The notes beneath the pieces are model-generated. The model did not search any database. It saw nothing but the letters and a program-made list of their open reading frames with translations, and had not been told where the DNA came from. DNA of 64,000 nt from Arabidopsis thaliana (Eukaryota; Streptophyta; Magnoliopsida; Brassicales; Brassicaceae), in the NCBI RefSeq assembly GCF_000001735.4, contig NC_003074.8, forward strand, positions 8,246,101 to 8,310,100, in the 5' to 3' direction. The translations under genes were made by a program, and so were the position numbers. This document shows, one piece after another, positions 20,489-33,344 of this stretch. The number at the start of each line of letters is the position of its first letter. Within the stretch, counting starts at the first letter, position 1.

Positions 20489-22104
20489 TTTTTCCTAGTT
20501 TGTGAATACTGAAAAGTAGGCTTTTAAAACTAGTTACAATGGGTGTTGAACAAAGGATTAAATAGTTGAATCCATTTGATAAAGGTGTTGAATCTAAGTG
20601 TATTAAATGAAGTTAGAAAAAAGTCAACTTTGTTGAATAAGTAACGTCAAGTTTTAACTTTATTTTGTACTTTAGTTCAGGTTTTTAAAGAAAAATATAT
20701 AAATCATAAAATTTGTATAATTACTTTATCACTTTCAGATTTTAAACATTGAAAACTAAATCCAAAAATTCAACACACCACTTCTTTTTGATACTTTATT
20801 ATTTATGACTGAATTCAGAAAGTCGATAATTAATAGATTTTTATTGAAAACGTTTAAAACTGAATTGAGAAAGTTAATAATAGAGATTTAGAGAATAATC
20901 TAACGACTAGTTAGAGACTTTTATTTGGGCATAATTCTTGGATGTATTCTCTCTTAATTAATAAATTTAAAAATTTAGGAATAAATTTTTCTTATTCATC
21001 ATCTCTTCTCTTCAATTCAGTATAAGAAAAGAGATTACCTTTTAGAGCTTTTGATAGGCTTCCATAATTGATAAATTTAAAGATAATCATCAGCTTTCCT
21101 TGAGCTTGAGAGATAAAACTCCCTCAGCTTTACTATATCTACTACAAACAAATAAATATTCTTACACAAAAATTGTGAGCATTTTTTTTGTCAGAAGATT
21201 ATGATCATTTATATACAAAATTGTGACATATTTATTTTGATTATAAAAATATTATAATTTTGTAATAATATTGTGACTGAATTGATGGTAACCAATTTTG
21301 GTACTAATTATCTCCAATTCGTTACAAAATATATAGTCACATTTATATGTACAGATTTGAGACCAAATATGGTAACTAAAGTTTACAATTTTTGTGACTA
21401 AATTTACGTCACGTCTAGTAACAAGAGTTTGAAACTACTCTGTCATAATTAGTCTTACATTTTTTCTTTTTTTGCCATTGGTCATAGATTGTGGCATAAT
21501 TATTACCACTTTTGTAACAAGAATAAAGAAATTGTGAACCAAATATTAAACCGAGCTGCCGGTTCGTCTGAAGCTTCTCATTGGAATAAACATTCTCAAG
21601 GGTGGATTAAATGAACTTGCAGAAATCCATTCGAATCAACAAATTTTCTCAAGATTCACATTATTATTTTCGTTTTTGGTTCCTTTTTGTAATCTCTAAT
21701 GCTCTCCACTCTTACTTTGTCTCTGTTAATTAATAAAGAGAGTGTTGATGGCTAAAAAAAGAAAAAACAGACTCTATAAATTAGTAACATTTCACTATAA
21801 ATTAACAAAAAAAATTGGTCTCAACATTATTAATTTGTAGAGATTTTAATGAATAATGTATTTCATTTTTGGCTACATTAATCTTGTGTTCACACATTTC
21901 ACAACGTTACACTATATACATAAACATCCACAATAACTAAATTGGACTTTAGCTTTTACATTTCGGACCATATAAAAACAGTAACAGAAACATGCTTATT
22001 AATTTAATAATCTTTTGATTTATTAAATTCTTTACGAAAATCGAGTTTGTTCCAACCACAAAATAGTAGAAACGCACAAAACGCGTTTTCTGGGCCGTTA
22101 GATC
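20489..22104. other. Intergenic DNA with TTGTGAC-motif-rich repeat debris
   Basis: No gene supported. Between about 21165 and 21560 the motif TTGTGA(C) and its reverse complement recur many times (for example 21173, 21221, 21271, 21402, 21532), alternating with GGTAAC/GTTAC. This suggests a degraded non-autonomous DNA element, family unknown. Confidence 0.35.
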
Positions 22105-22164
22105 TACATAGAATCAAAAAACAAACAAACTGTACTTTTGAACCGTTGGATCTCTAAACCAATA

Positions 22165-22488
22165 CTAAACCGGAACAAACGGTGGAACAAACGTCGATGA
22201 CTCGTAATAAAACGGCGCCGCGGGATGTTGCCATTTCTTGAAAACCGGCGTTTTCTCAACCGCCACCGCCGTCGACTGATTTTTCTCAACCGGTGGTTGG
22301 TCTACCGGTGATGATTCGGGAGAAAGAGCTAACGGCGAGAGGAGAGGTATAGCCGTATTCCAGTTATTCGCCGCCGGAGTCGCCGGAACGATTTTTAACG
22401 CCGGGGGTCGTTTTAGTAGACGACTGGGCTGCCGCCGTAGATCACCGGAATCTGAGCTGCAGCCCTGTCTCTTCATCGTCGTCGACAT
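22165..22488 (-). CDS. Small plant-specific Pro-rich protein (At3g23170)
   Basis: A single-exon ORF encodes 107 aa, starting MSTTMKRQGCSSDSGDLRRQ and ending FVPPFVPV. It has markedly higher GC and codon regularity than its surroundings, and a 5' leader of about 150 bases with no upstream frame of note. The composition is basic at the N-terminus, then Pro/Ala/Ser-rich, then aromatic (W, F, YY). There is no signal peptide, membrane segment or known catalytic motif. From memory it belongs to a small crucifer family with AtBET12 (At4g14450), whose members respond to biotic stress. A TTGACC W-box (minus strand, about 22718) lies roughly 230 bases upstream of the start, consistent with WRKY control. 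Molecular function unknown. Confidence 0.75.
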   Translation of the reverse strand: MSTTMKRQGCSSDSGDLRRQPSRLLKRPPALKIVPATPAANNWNTAIPLLSPLALSPESSPVDQPPVEKNQSTAVAVEKTPVFKKWQHPAAPFYYESSTFVPPFVPV

Positions 22489-24540
22489 AAACGCGAAAGA
22501 AATCGAGTTCTTGAAGAAGACTAAATAAGCAAAAAGATTTGGAATCGGAAAAAGCTAAAAATGAGATTTGTGGTGTTCCGAGAAAAAAGGTTAAAGTTTA
22601 GATTTTTAGAGATGTTTTTAGAATCTGTGAAGCTTAAAGATTCGTGTTCGTGTGTGTTGTGTATTTATATTAAGTCACAAAGACGTGTGTGTTGAGCATG
22701 TAAAGAGATTTTTTGTGGTCAAAAGTCTTAAGTCTGAAGATACATTGAAAGATAGGAATTAGCTGTTTTTTTAATTTTCTGTGGCTTTGCTGGATTTCCC
22801 TATCTTTCGGTTTCTTTATTTTAATTTTTATTTTGTTTTCCAAAGAGAGGAATATTCTCTGTTTCTTTCACTTGTTTTTCTGTATTTTTAATTTACTTCG
22901 ATTTAATAAGACTTATCTAGATTTTATATCATCATGAACTTATTAGTGATACTTTCATTTACGATAGGTATTCAAATCAATACTGGTAAAGGAGTTTTTT
23001 GGGTATGTTTTAACTGATAAAAAAAGAAGAAACATAAATTTTAAATATATTTTGAGTATGTTTTTGTTAATTTTTATCAGTTTCTTATATTAACTCTATT
23101 TTTTTGTAAGTTTTATACCGTGTAATTAGATAATTGTATACATACCATTTAAAGGGCAGAAAGATTTTATTTTATTTATTATTACTTAAAACTTTATATT
23201 AAAAAAAAGAGTCTAAATCATGAACATGCTCCTAAATCATATTAGTGATATTTTATATATTATCATGAACATATATAGTAACATATTTTATTTATGATAA
23301 GAATATCTATTTATCTTACACATGTTATTGATAAAACTGAAATTTCGATAGGAACCGATTTGTAAAAGTCTAGGTTTTAGGGTTTCCACCAACAAAAAAA
23401 AAAAGGCGTTTCGGTATTACTTAAATGACCAAGAAGAGTAAATTATAATTTTGTAGTTTTTATTTTATTTTTAATAATGGTATACACTATACCAATTAAA
23501 AAGCGCACTTAGATTTATTTCAATTTGATTTATTATTACTCAAAGTCTAAAACCAGTTATCAGCAGAAACAAATTCTGGTAGCTACCAATAAACAAAGAA
23601 GAAAAGAAGCGATGATTACGATGAAATAATAATGAGAAAGCAACGGAAGAACCGACGTTGAGAGATGGGACCATTGTAAGTAGGATCCAATGGACTTGGT
23701 GTTAACTGATACTTCATGCCACCGCCTGTTTTTTTTAATAATCTTTTGACCCTTCTCATTTGTTGTCACTATTGATTATTTGATTTTTTGAATATCTAGA
23801 GAATTCTCATGCCAAACATTACATAATCTAAGTGATTTGTGTTTATGCTATATAGATCATTATTATTTGAATCCAAATTCACATAATACTGTAGTATAAA
23901 TTAACAAAAATAAAGTAGTATAAAACAGTATTTCATAAAATATATTACATGATCTCTTTATTTCACTAAATTGTTTTCTTTTACTGTTCTATCATTCTGT
24001 TAATCTAATATTTTCTCGATTAGACCAATCAAAAAATTATTGAATAATGACAACATTTATCTCTGAAATTTTAAAACAGGTGTTGACCAAGTTTTTTAAA
24101 CACTTGACAATCAAGAAGTTAAATGTCTATTCTTTGACGCAAACGTGTTAAAGTCGGTAGACTTGTAAAACTCTTGTAATAGATTGTTATACGAATTTTG
24201 GCATCAATGACAACTTCAGCAATAGTTAGGAAGTAATTCCGGAAAACAATTTAAAATAAAAACACAAAAATTTGTAAACTAGAATAACTAAATATGCAAT
24301 TAAAAGGGATATATATACGTGTTCAATTTTGGTTTGACGACATTTATGTGTTCGTTTATCAAACCCTTTATGTCAACTTCTTCTTTGATTTTAGTGGGTT
24401 ACCGATTATCTTGTTTACGGAACATGTTTAGTCAAATCATTAATCTGATTACGATTTATAGCCAATCAAATATACCAAGATCCAATTATCCACACGTTCT
24501 ACGCATGAAAGCGTTTTAGCGTTTTGGTGCTTTGAAGTTC
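22489..24540. other. Leader/promoter of the small gene and AT-rich intergenic DNA
   Basis: The first 200 bases are the leader and promoter of At3g23170. Beyond that there are only AT-rich sequences and short chance frames; no gene or clear repeat is seen. Confidence 0.45.
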
Positions 24541-25592
24541 TTAACTCTACAAAATTGTGTAAATGGCTGTTTTGTTCAGTTGCTCCAAAACTTTTGCAAT
24601 CCCTGAAACAAAATATGTCTACTCTTCACAAGAAGAGATCATCTGAGAAGATAGAGGTAATAGTTTGGGCTCTTCAGCCTCTACCATCATCTCTTGTAAA
24701 CAAAATCTGTGTGTTAGAACTTAGGAGAAGTAGAAAAAGAAAAGAGTAAATGGCACTCCTGGCGAGCTCAAAAGAGTAAATAAAGAGTAAACAATCACGA
24801 TTTCACCAACTGATCGGTTTGAAACAACGACTCAAAATCATGATTACTTACCCTAGTAATTTCACCGTTGAATTTGACTCTAAGGTTCACTTCCTCTCAC
24901 AACCATCGAATGAATCCAAGTAAATAATGGTTTTGACAATAGTGACTCAACTTGTGTGTTATCACAACGGGTAGTTGCGATCCGTAAGCTCCAAGGTAAC
25001 AAACCTCCAAACATTGTACAAGAAAAACTCAGTTTTTCAACAGCGAAAAGTGTCGAAAATTCGTAGGAAACAGACGTTTTTTACCGTTTTCCTATCAAAA
25101 ATGTTTATAGGAAATGTCCCATAAAAAATATATTTTTGTAGGAATTTGGTAAGAAATTTCCTACGAAAACTATTCGTAGGAAAATGCGATGGAAATTTCC
25201 TAGGTGGAATTTTTTTTTTTTTTAAATAAAAAATACATCGCTCTTTTCACTGAGCTAGCTCTGACTTTATATGAGTAGTATCATATAGAGATGAACGAAA
25301 ATCTGCAAAAAAAAAAAAAAAACAGCCTATTCAGAAAGTTTCAAATTACTTTTTTTTCCTTTCTGAAGCTCTTACAATGGTGGCCATACAACTTTTATAG
25401 AATTATTAACAACCTCCTAAGATGTTAACCATCTATCCTCGATCTAGCCACATGCAAATGGGCAGTTAGGGTGTAAGACACGACAACATCAAAGGTTGTT
25501 TTGATATTGTCTAGTTTTCCTTTCTTACTGTTCATTTAAATGCAAAATACCTAGTTGATCAACAAACAATGCATGCACATTTGCATTAGAAT
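24541..25592. repeat. Segmental duplication, copy A (interrupted)
   Basis: Begins TTAACTCTACAAAATTGTG and ends TTTGCATTAGAAT. It aligns in direct orientation with 26669-27412 at high identity in blocks, for example GCGATCCGTAAGCTCCAAGG at about 24978 and 26969, and the stretch around CAAAGGTTGTTTTGAT at about 25491 and 27320. Copy A has extra DNA at about 24750-24965 and a CACTA-like insert at 25017-25205. It lacks roughly 100 bp that copy B carries after the GAAAC at about 24608. Confidence 0.85.
25017..25205. mobile_element. CACTA-type terminal remnant with TTCGTAGGAAA subterminal repeats
   Basis: This stretch is present only in copy A of the duplication. It starts TACAAGAAAAA, like the inner part of a CACTACAAGAAAAA terminus. 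It carries repeated TTCGTAGGAAA / TTTCCTACGAAA motifs in both orientations, typical of the subterminal region of Arabidopsis En/Spm-type elements. No coding part is left. It replaces about 35 bp found at the same place in copy B. Confidence 0.6.
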
Positions 25593-26668
25593 GCTAAACG
25601 ATTAGGCCCTAGTGTCCAAAAAAATATGGTCGGGTCCGATAAATCATATGACAGAATGTCGCATTGATGTGTATTTTTGTAAATCACTACGATATACAAA
25701 CTCATTTTTTTTTACCCCTAAAATATTCACACATTCTACAAATCTACTATTGATTACAACTTACAACCACACATGGAAAAAAAATGTACATTTGAAAGAC
25801 ATTTTAGGCATGTCCTAAATCAAAACTTTTCAATGTTTGTTTTATTTTCTTTTAGCTTTCTATGTTTCTGAAAAGGCCAAGGTTTAATACGCCTACACCA
25901 CAAGGAGAGATTTTTCTGAGAAGATAAAAAGTGAAACCAACAGATCATACATGTCTCGCATATAGTGAAAACGAAAAAAAACAAAGAGTTTGATGAGGAT
26001 GCAAATGCATGCATAACTATTGAATTTTCTTCCTCCCTTAGAAATTGTTGTTGCGCTCCATGTTGACCGCTCTTATCTCGCAAGAGAGGTGCTCTAGCTC
26101 CCAGTGATCAATTTGTACTTGAGATGCACTACAACGACCAGCAATGTTTAACTCGATGGATGTAGTTAAGGTAGCAATCCTCTGGAAAAGAAAAAACGAA
26201 GAGAATAAAAAACCGAAAACTGAAGAAGTTGGAAGTTATCACTATAAGTCAAGGTAACATTTAAGAATATTATTAGATATATCACCTTTTTAAAACGAAG
26301 ATAGCGTTGCAAGAGTGCTTTTCTTTCGATGATGTCCTAGTCTTCCAATAGTTCTCCGCTCTCTTCTCCTGCACACAAACAAAACAAAGAAATATATAAG
26401 CAAAGCAATAGTTCTCTGCTCTCTTCTCTATTCTCTCTTCTCCTGGACGTTCAATGCAAAGCAATATATAAACAAGATATATTGTGAGAATCTTAGCTAT
26501 TAGACTAATTACCAGTATAACTTGAGATGCCTCAGTGATTTGGTCAAGTCGGGCCATAGGTAAGCCAATCACACAGCTGGGTTTCTTCAAGATTTGTTCC
26601 ACCAGGCCATTGTAGCTACGAATCCCAGCAGCTTGTAGTCTTTCCACATCTCAAGCGTCAATCATACC
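25593..26668 (-). pseudogene. Unidentified coding-like debris between the duplicated copies
   Basis: Two minus-strand blocks look like former exons. One at about 26180-26036 reads RIATLTTSIELNIAGR...IDHWELEHLSCEIRAV. The other at about 26641-26500 reads RLQAAGIRSYNGLVEQILKK, then GLPMARLDQITEASQVI. The second ends near a donor-like site. In the flanking duplicated copies the minus strand reads MFGGLLPWSLRIATTR..., which could be part of the same former gene. I do not recognise the protein, and no intact frame joins the blocks. Host gene fragment or captured DNA are both possible. Confidence 0.35.
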
Positions 26669-27412
26669 TTAACTCTACGAAATTGTGTAAATGGCTGTTT
26701 TGTTTAGTTGCTCCAAAACTATTGCAATCTCTGAAACTTCTTTCTCTGCTTTGCATTTAAGGACTATATTGGTTATTAATCTATCTATGTTTCTTACAAT
26801 TGACATCTCTCTAAATTTTCATCAAACATAATATGTCTACTCTTCACAAGAAGAGATTTCTGAGAAGATAGAGGTAATAGTTTGGGCTCTTCAGCCTCTA
26901 CCATCTCTTGTAACCAAAAGGGTGTGTGTTTGAAGTTAGGAGTTGTGATTACATCAAAACGAGTAGTTGCGATCCGTAAGCTCCAAGGTAACAAACCTCC
27001 AAACATTGATATTGGTGGGAAGAGATGTCCATTTTTCAAAACGGAATTGTTTTTTTTTTTTTTAAGTACATTTCTCCCTCACGGAGCTATCTCTAACTTT
27101 ATCTTAGTAGTATCAGAAGAGATGAACGAAGATCTGCAAAAAAAAAAAAACAGAAGAGAAGAACTCTTTGTAAGGTTTCAAATTACTTTTTTTTCTAAAG
27201 CTCTTACAATGGTGTTCATACAACTTTTATATAATTATTAATCAAACTCCTAATAAGTTAACCATATGTCCTCGATCTAGCCACAAGCAAATGGGCAATT
27301 AGGTGTAAGACACAACATCAAAGGTTGTTTTGATGGTCTAGTTTTCCTTTCTTACCATTCATTTAAATGCAAAATACCTCAACAAACAATGCAGGCGCAT
27401 TTGCATTAGAAT
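26669..27412. repeat. Segmental duplication, copy B
   Basis: Direct-orientation partner of 24541-25592, free of the CACTA remnant, and probably closer to the ancestral arrangement. On the minus strand it holds an open frame of 81 codons including FGGLLPWSLRIATTRF and PFWLQEMVEAEEPKLL. Part of this is conserved in copy A but disrupted there. Confidence 0.85.
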
Positions 27413-28101
27413 CCCTTTCTTCTGCAATAGAGTTAATTGGACTGATAGATCAGTTTAATGTTGTCCAGTAAACAAGAAACGGAACAATAAAAAGCAAAAA
27501 CTACGGGAAAATAAAAAGTTGTCTCTTTGTTCGTGCTTAACAGAAACAAGAAACAGAAAGATAAAAAGAAAGTAGGATTATGAAGAGAAAATATGGATCT
27601 TGGTTAATAATCTATTATTTGGTAAATTATAATCTCATTCATTGGCATTCTTAAATTTTGCTCTTCTTTGATTTCATAAAACAAAATTTTATAGTATGCT
27701 TTTGCATCTAATGATCTGGAGGTTCTTGTTCTATTTTTGTAATTGACAACAAATCAGAAAAAGACTATAAAAAAAAAAAGTAAGCGAAGATTTTCGGCAC
27801 AAAGTCTTTTGTAACAAATTTGGTTTTTTAGAATTTGGTAGTTATTATTGTTCTTTATGTCACTTTCTTTGTGTACTTGAACTGTAGTCCATTGGTGAAC
27901 AATACACTGCAAGCATAACAGCAAACAAACACATTGGATGGAATGTGATATCACTTACTAAACCATAAGGTCAAATAGTCGTCTGATAAAAGAAAAATAA
28001 AAGGAAAAGACATAATGGGAACCATCGAAATAAAGCAATAGAGTTTGTGAAGTTGTCACTTTCAGTTTGCTTTTACTTTGGCTTTGGAAGTTGAGGCCTT
28101 A
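27413..28101. other. Intergenic DNA and 3' UTR of the HR-like gene
   Basis: AT-rich, nothing recognisable up to about 28000. The last approximately 100 bases are the presumed 3' UTR of the minus-strand gene. Confidence 0.4.
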
Positions 28102-28873
28102 TCATCCTTCGGTCTGCTTGTTCTTCTCTTCATCATCGAGGTTGTCGACAGTATGCTTCAATCCAATGTAATATAGCAACGCCCCGATTAACGTCAAGTT
28201 CTGCAAATCAATCACAATCTTTGTTAATCACCTAATACCATGTGATAAATCAATGTGTTGATTTACGCGGTGACAAAGCTTATAACCTGAGTGAAGTCAT
28301 TCAAGTTGGTAGGGAAAGGAATGACAGTTGAGAATATTTGCGTTGCGAGCTGAAATCAACAAAACATATTTGCGTTGAGATTAGAATCTTGATCAACAAG
28401 GAAAAAAACATTTTTCAAGATTAGAATTTATGTTTTTACCAAGAAGTAAGCTGGGATGGATTGTCCAAAGATGAACCATAAAGCTGCGGTTGCCTTTGCA
28501 CTTATGAGTGCGAACTCAATAAGTCGAACATCGAATGCGACCACTTGCATTCCAAAGTAAAATGTGAGAGCCTTAGAACCATATTTGCTCAACATGTTCA
28601 CGGCTGGTCCCATCGTCTTCTCGAGTGGCCCGCCAGCTCCACCGCCATAATGATCAGCATAACTAAACAGAGTTCAAAACCATAACCTTGTGGATTCGAA
28701 TACATAAAGTGATTAACCGAATCAAAGATTTATTTTGATGTTTCTTACTCTTGGATTGCAGTAATGAAAAAGACAAAGGAAAATGCCATTCTCCCAAAGA
28801 AGGCAATGGCTGGCATTGACTTTGTTAAGGTTGTGCAGAACATGCTCTTGACCTTGCTAATTGACATCTTCAT
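28102..28873 (-). CDS. HR-like lesion-inducing family protein (At3g23175)
   Basis: Four coding exons on the minus strand (28873-28749, 28662-28440, 28349-28287, 28200-28102) give 169 aa. A further leader intron runs from about 29168 (donor GTAAGT) to about 28903. The protein is a small multi-span membrane protein of the HRlike family (PF05514). Hydrophobic segments lie at about 20-40 (MPAIAFFGRMAFSFVFFITA), 73-95 and 97-115, and at about 138-150 near the C-terminus, followed by a charged tail (DDEEKNKQTEG). Family members are linked to hypersensitive-type lesions, and the biochemical role is unknown. It is divergently placed to two larger family members at 31.0 and 33.3 kb. The frame alone would show only exon 2. 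Confidence 0.85.
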
Positions 28874-29169
28874 ATTGTGATCTTAATGTCAATGTTTTCT
28901 ATAATATTAAAAAAGATTCAGATTTAGATCAGAGTCTGAATACGTCTTGTAGAAGAAAATCAAATCATAACAGAGAAATCTAGGGTTTACATGATATCAA
29001 GACATACAAAAAACAAGAACTCAAAAAATGATTTTATTTTCGCAGAAATTATAACAGTAACTTCTTTAAAACCTATGGTGTAATCAAATCATCCTATGTA
29101 AGAACTAATAATCGGAAACAAGAATCAAGAATCACATGATGATCAATGGTGCAGAAGATACTTACTTGT

Positions 29170-31030
29170 TCCGGAAGCAAACTATGAACGAACGATCAAG
29201 AAAGTGATATGATTAAAGCTTTGATGAATCTGGTTGCATAAGAAGTAAATAAATAGAAAGAATATGTCTTGAGATGGATAAAAAAGAAACATCCATTGAA
29301 GAAGAAGAAGTTTGATTTAGTCATTTCGGTCGTAATAAACAAAGACCATCATCATTCACGCAGACCCGGCTTGTTCGCACCAATTGATTTAAACAAAAGA
29401 CTTAAACTTGGGTCATTATGAAATGATTTAAATGTATTTTTTATCTTAGAGAAGGTGAGATTCATGAATTGGGTATTTAAAGTCAACGTTTACAAAAAAA
29501 AAAGAAGACAATTTGGATTAAGTAATAAATTAAAATAATGGTATCAATACAGTATACAAAAAAAGACAATTTGCATAACAGGTGTGCACAGTGCATAAAC
29601 AAAATTTTTTTAAGAATAATAATACTGTTTAATAAATAATGACATTATTGATTTTAGTGGCGTTGACATGATAGCCATTAACCAACGCCCATCTATAATC
29701 ACTACGTGAGATGGTATCGTCTGGAATAACCAAAAAAAAAAAAAAAAAGTCATCATAATTAACAAACTTAAAATCCTGTTGAGCTGCCAAGTAACTATCA
29801 TATGGTAAATTGTTTAAGAAATTTCAGTGGAAAACTTTTATTGAGACCGTCTTTTGTTATTGAATAAATTATCAATAATAGAAAGTGTGTTTATATAAGC
29901 AAAGCTAATATGTATGAAAATATATTATTAAATAATAAATACTCTTTTGGTTCCTTTTTGTTTGATTTTTCTTTTTTTAAATTGTTTTAAAAAAATTAAT
30001 TTTTTAGGTTTTCAATGCAATACTTATTAGTTATAATTGATAAATTGTAAAATTCAATAAAAATTATTAAATATTACTAGTTTAAAGTTATTGAAAATTG
30101 TAAATCACAAAAAAATAATGCATTTAAAAGCAACATTTAATATATTTTCTTAATATTTAGAATAGGTGGTTAATTTTATTTGACTGTCATTAGTTTAGAT
30201 TAATTAAGAAAAAAATGCATAATAGTGATAATATTGTAATCATATGTGATCAGCGTTGTCTCCAACTTCTTACCAAATTACATTGACCAGAAATTAACCA
30301 TTATCATAAATCAACAAAAAGAAAAATCAATAAAACCACAGGTTACAATATTGGATCAATTATTTGCCTACAACTACATATTATACGTAAAAGTTATATA
30401 AGCAATGGATGATTTTGTAGTATAAATTACCGTCAAGATTTCTCCTTTTGATTATGACTCTTCTTCGTCACCAATGTAAATGCACATCTCTCTTACTTCT
30501 TTCTTTTATTTCCTTATCCTCAACAAAACCCTTCATTGACCTCTGCTCTCTCTGTCTCTATCTTATTATCTCCTTAAACAAATTTTTTAAACCTTAAGAG
30601 CTACGAGTGAATTGGTTTTATTGTAAACTGTTTTGACAAGCGTCCATACTTTTGCCAAGTTATATAGCCAAGTGTATAATCCCTAAGATAAATGTCAAGA
30701 GATCCATCTTTTCTGTATGTGATGAATTGGAATTATACCGCACCAATACACCAAGTACAAACAAGATATACTTAATAACATGGTATAGTAGACTAATAAA
30801 TTGGTAAAATAGAACAAGGAACCTATACAGATGTCAATGAAATATGCTATGCACATGCACTTCATCTTTAACTACAATTTTATATTTTTTTAATATTTTT
30901 GATGAAATTAATCTAAATTTTCTTAGAGATCAAGAAGCTTGAAGAAAGAAGGAAAAAAAAAACAACGTGCATCCACTATTTTCTCCGGAAAGAAGACCAA
31001 ATCTGCAAATTCATCACCAAAGAATCAGAG
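29170..31030. other. Divergent intergenic region between HR-like genes
   Basis: Holds the upstream leader and promoter of the minus-strand gene and, towards 30.9 kb, the leader of the plus-strand gene. The region 29935-30170 is strongly AT-rich, with a CTCTTTTGGTTCC-type start like that of crucifer MITEs, but both ends could not be defined. No gene seen. Confidence 0.35.
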
Positions 31031-32296
31031 ATGGATGTTGTGCAAAGAAAAGTGAAAAAAATTGGAAGAAAAGTTGCTTCTTTCCCTCATGTTGAAACTA
31101 TTGGAAGAGCTCTCTTTGCCTCCTCCTTCTTCCTCTCTTCTTGGCATGAGTAAGAAACATCATTCTGATTCGTACTTGGAATTCAAATAGATCTAAGTCA
31201 GAGTAATGGGATCTGATAATTTTTGAAAATTCATATATACAAACATTTGAAGATGACTTGTAATTGAATGATTCTTAGGCATCAGAGACTCTTTGTTTTA
31301 ACAACAAGAAGGTTATTGAAAATAAAGAAATAAAAAAAATTAAAGAGGTTCTTGATATTTTTCTCAGTTGATGATTAAACTTAACAAGTGGGATTCTTTT
31401 CTTTGTTATATCTAGTTACATGGAGCTCAAAGCCAACTGGAATGGAACAGAGGATTATTGGAGCCCAAAGTTTGGCTATTCAGGAGACCAGATTAAGCAT
31501 CTTATGACAGTTAGTATCATTGTGAGAACTCTTGGAGGACTTATCTTCATCTATGGCAGCTTCTTCGGAGCCTTTCTCTTGGTACTAATATGAACACTTT
31601 ATTTATAGGAAAGCTTGAAACCTAATGAAATTAAATACGAATACATTGAAATAATTATAAGAATAATATACAGCTATTGTGATATGCATCACTTATAGAT
31701 CATATGCTTTGTGTCTTATTCCAAATCAATATGTTTCTTGTGGGTGCATATAGCTTATGTACCAAGGCATTGCTACAATGGTTCATCATGATTTCTACAA
31801 TCATCGTTTAGATACTGAAGAATTTGGACTGCTCTATCTCAAACTCAAAAGGGTATAACGACCTATATTTCTTCTTTTTAAGGCACTTTCAGTTTCTTTA
31901 GCTGCTCATTTGTTCTTTGTTTTGTCTCCTGGTTTGTTTGTCAGATTCTGAACGAAACAGTGTCGTACAATACTGCATACAATCTCTACAAATCAGACTT
32001 TGACGAGCAGCAGATAGAGCAAGTGAAATCAAAATTCCGTGAGGTGCGTTATTGAGGCCTACATGTAAATGTAATAATTGTAGCTTGTGAACACTGTGTG
32101 ATGATTGATTTAATGTGTTGTGTAGCTTGCGGATCACGCGATGACAAACCCTGCATTGTTCGGACATAATGAGTTTCTTCGTCGGCTCTTAAGCTTCGTC
32201 AAGGGATTGGCCGTAGTAGGAGCATTGCTGTTTTTCGTGGATATGAAGTATCGTCTCAACAAAGCCAAGAAGCAATCCAAAGTTAAAAATGATTGA
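31031..32296 (+). CDS. HR-like lesion-inducing family protein (At3g23180)
   Basis: Five exons (31031-31149, 31416-31581, 31754-31852, 31945-32043, 32126-32296) give 217 aa. The first exon ends at TGGCATGA, in the same phase-2 position as in both neighbours. The N-terminal basic stretch (VQRKVKKIGRKVA) precedes a membrane segment at about 25-37. A second segment lies at about 70-95 (TLGGLIFIYGSFFGAFLL), and a C-terminal one at about 188-200 (LAVVGALLFF) is followed by a Lys-rich tail (KAKKQSKVKND). The HRlike family is the best match. It is a tandem paralogue of the next gene, with about the same length but two fewer introns. Confidence 0.85.
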
Positions 32297-33344
32297 AAAC
32301 TAAAAAGCCATTACAAATGCTTTATCTTTATGTGCTATTGAACTAGAATCATATATCCATCTTTTGACAATCCAACAAATATGTTACCTTTATTAATTTG
32401 GTCTTGATTTGAATAATGGAGCTATAATTAATTCATGTAGTTGAAAAGTTCAAAATACGAAAAGAAAACAATATGACTAGCTAAATTTATTTATTAGAAG
32501 TTGTAGCAGAATATAAAATTGACCACATTAGTACAACTGTGCACGTTCTATGCTACTAGCTAGCATAGTCAATTACAAGCAAGTAAACATATTTTTAATG
32601 ACCTTTTCACAAATTTTCGAAACCAAAACCAGACAACACTTGATAATATTATTTGTTGTAAAGCTACAAAACGTGAGAATCCCGATAGCTATCTTTAATA
32701 CATTGACTTCTAACCGGTTAAAAAAGAAAAGACATTTGGTATGTACCACCAACGAGTCACCCTAACTAAAACTATAATTGGGAACTCCGATCAATTTTTC
32801 AAATCCCTCTAGTCATCTTAAAATATAAATTTATTTCACTCTATAATTGAGCATAATGCAAGTTCGTTCTGATCCAAAAAAAAAAAAAAGTTCCGGTCGT
32901 TTTATAAGGCAAGTCAACTTTGATAGAAACTAATTTAGCATTCGCATAACTGTACATTTTCTTTAAAATACACATTAAAAAGGTTTAAACGTTCAAGTCT
33001 TTATTTTTTATGATGAGGATATAGACGGTCTTTGATTTCAAATATTCGAAAGTCATTTTTTTTTAATATCACAAGTTGTAGTATTTTAAACAATATGTTA
33101 TTTCTTGACATAGAGATTATTTAGTCTTTTATTTATATGTGTTTACTATTCTTCTTCCTTTTATATAATCATATAACCTATAGTTTGTATATTTCAATTA
33201 TTCCATCATTTACCATTTAGTCGTCTCCTTGGTGATCCAAATACTTCATCACCTTCCTTCATAGCAAATTCTCTTCGTCTATCTCATACATTTAAACAAA
33301 CATAGACATACACTAATCAATCTTCCTTAATTTAAAAAAAAAAC
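32297..33344. other. Intergenic DNA between tandem HR-like genes
   Basis: 3' UTR of the upstream gene, then AT-rich DNA and the promoter of the next gene. No additional gene or clear repeat. Confidence 0.45.
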
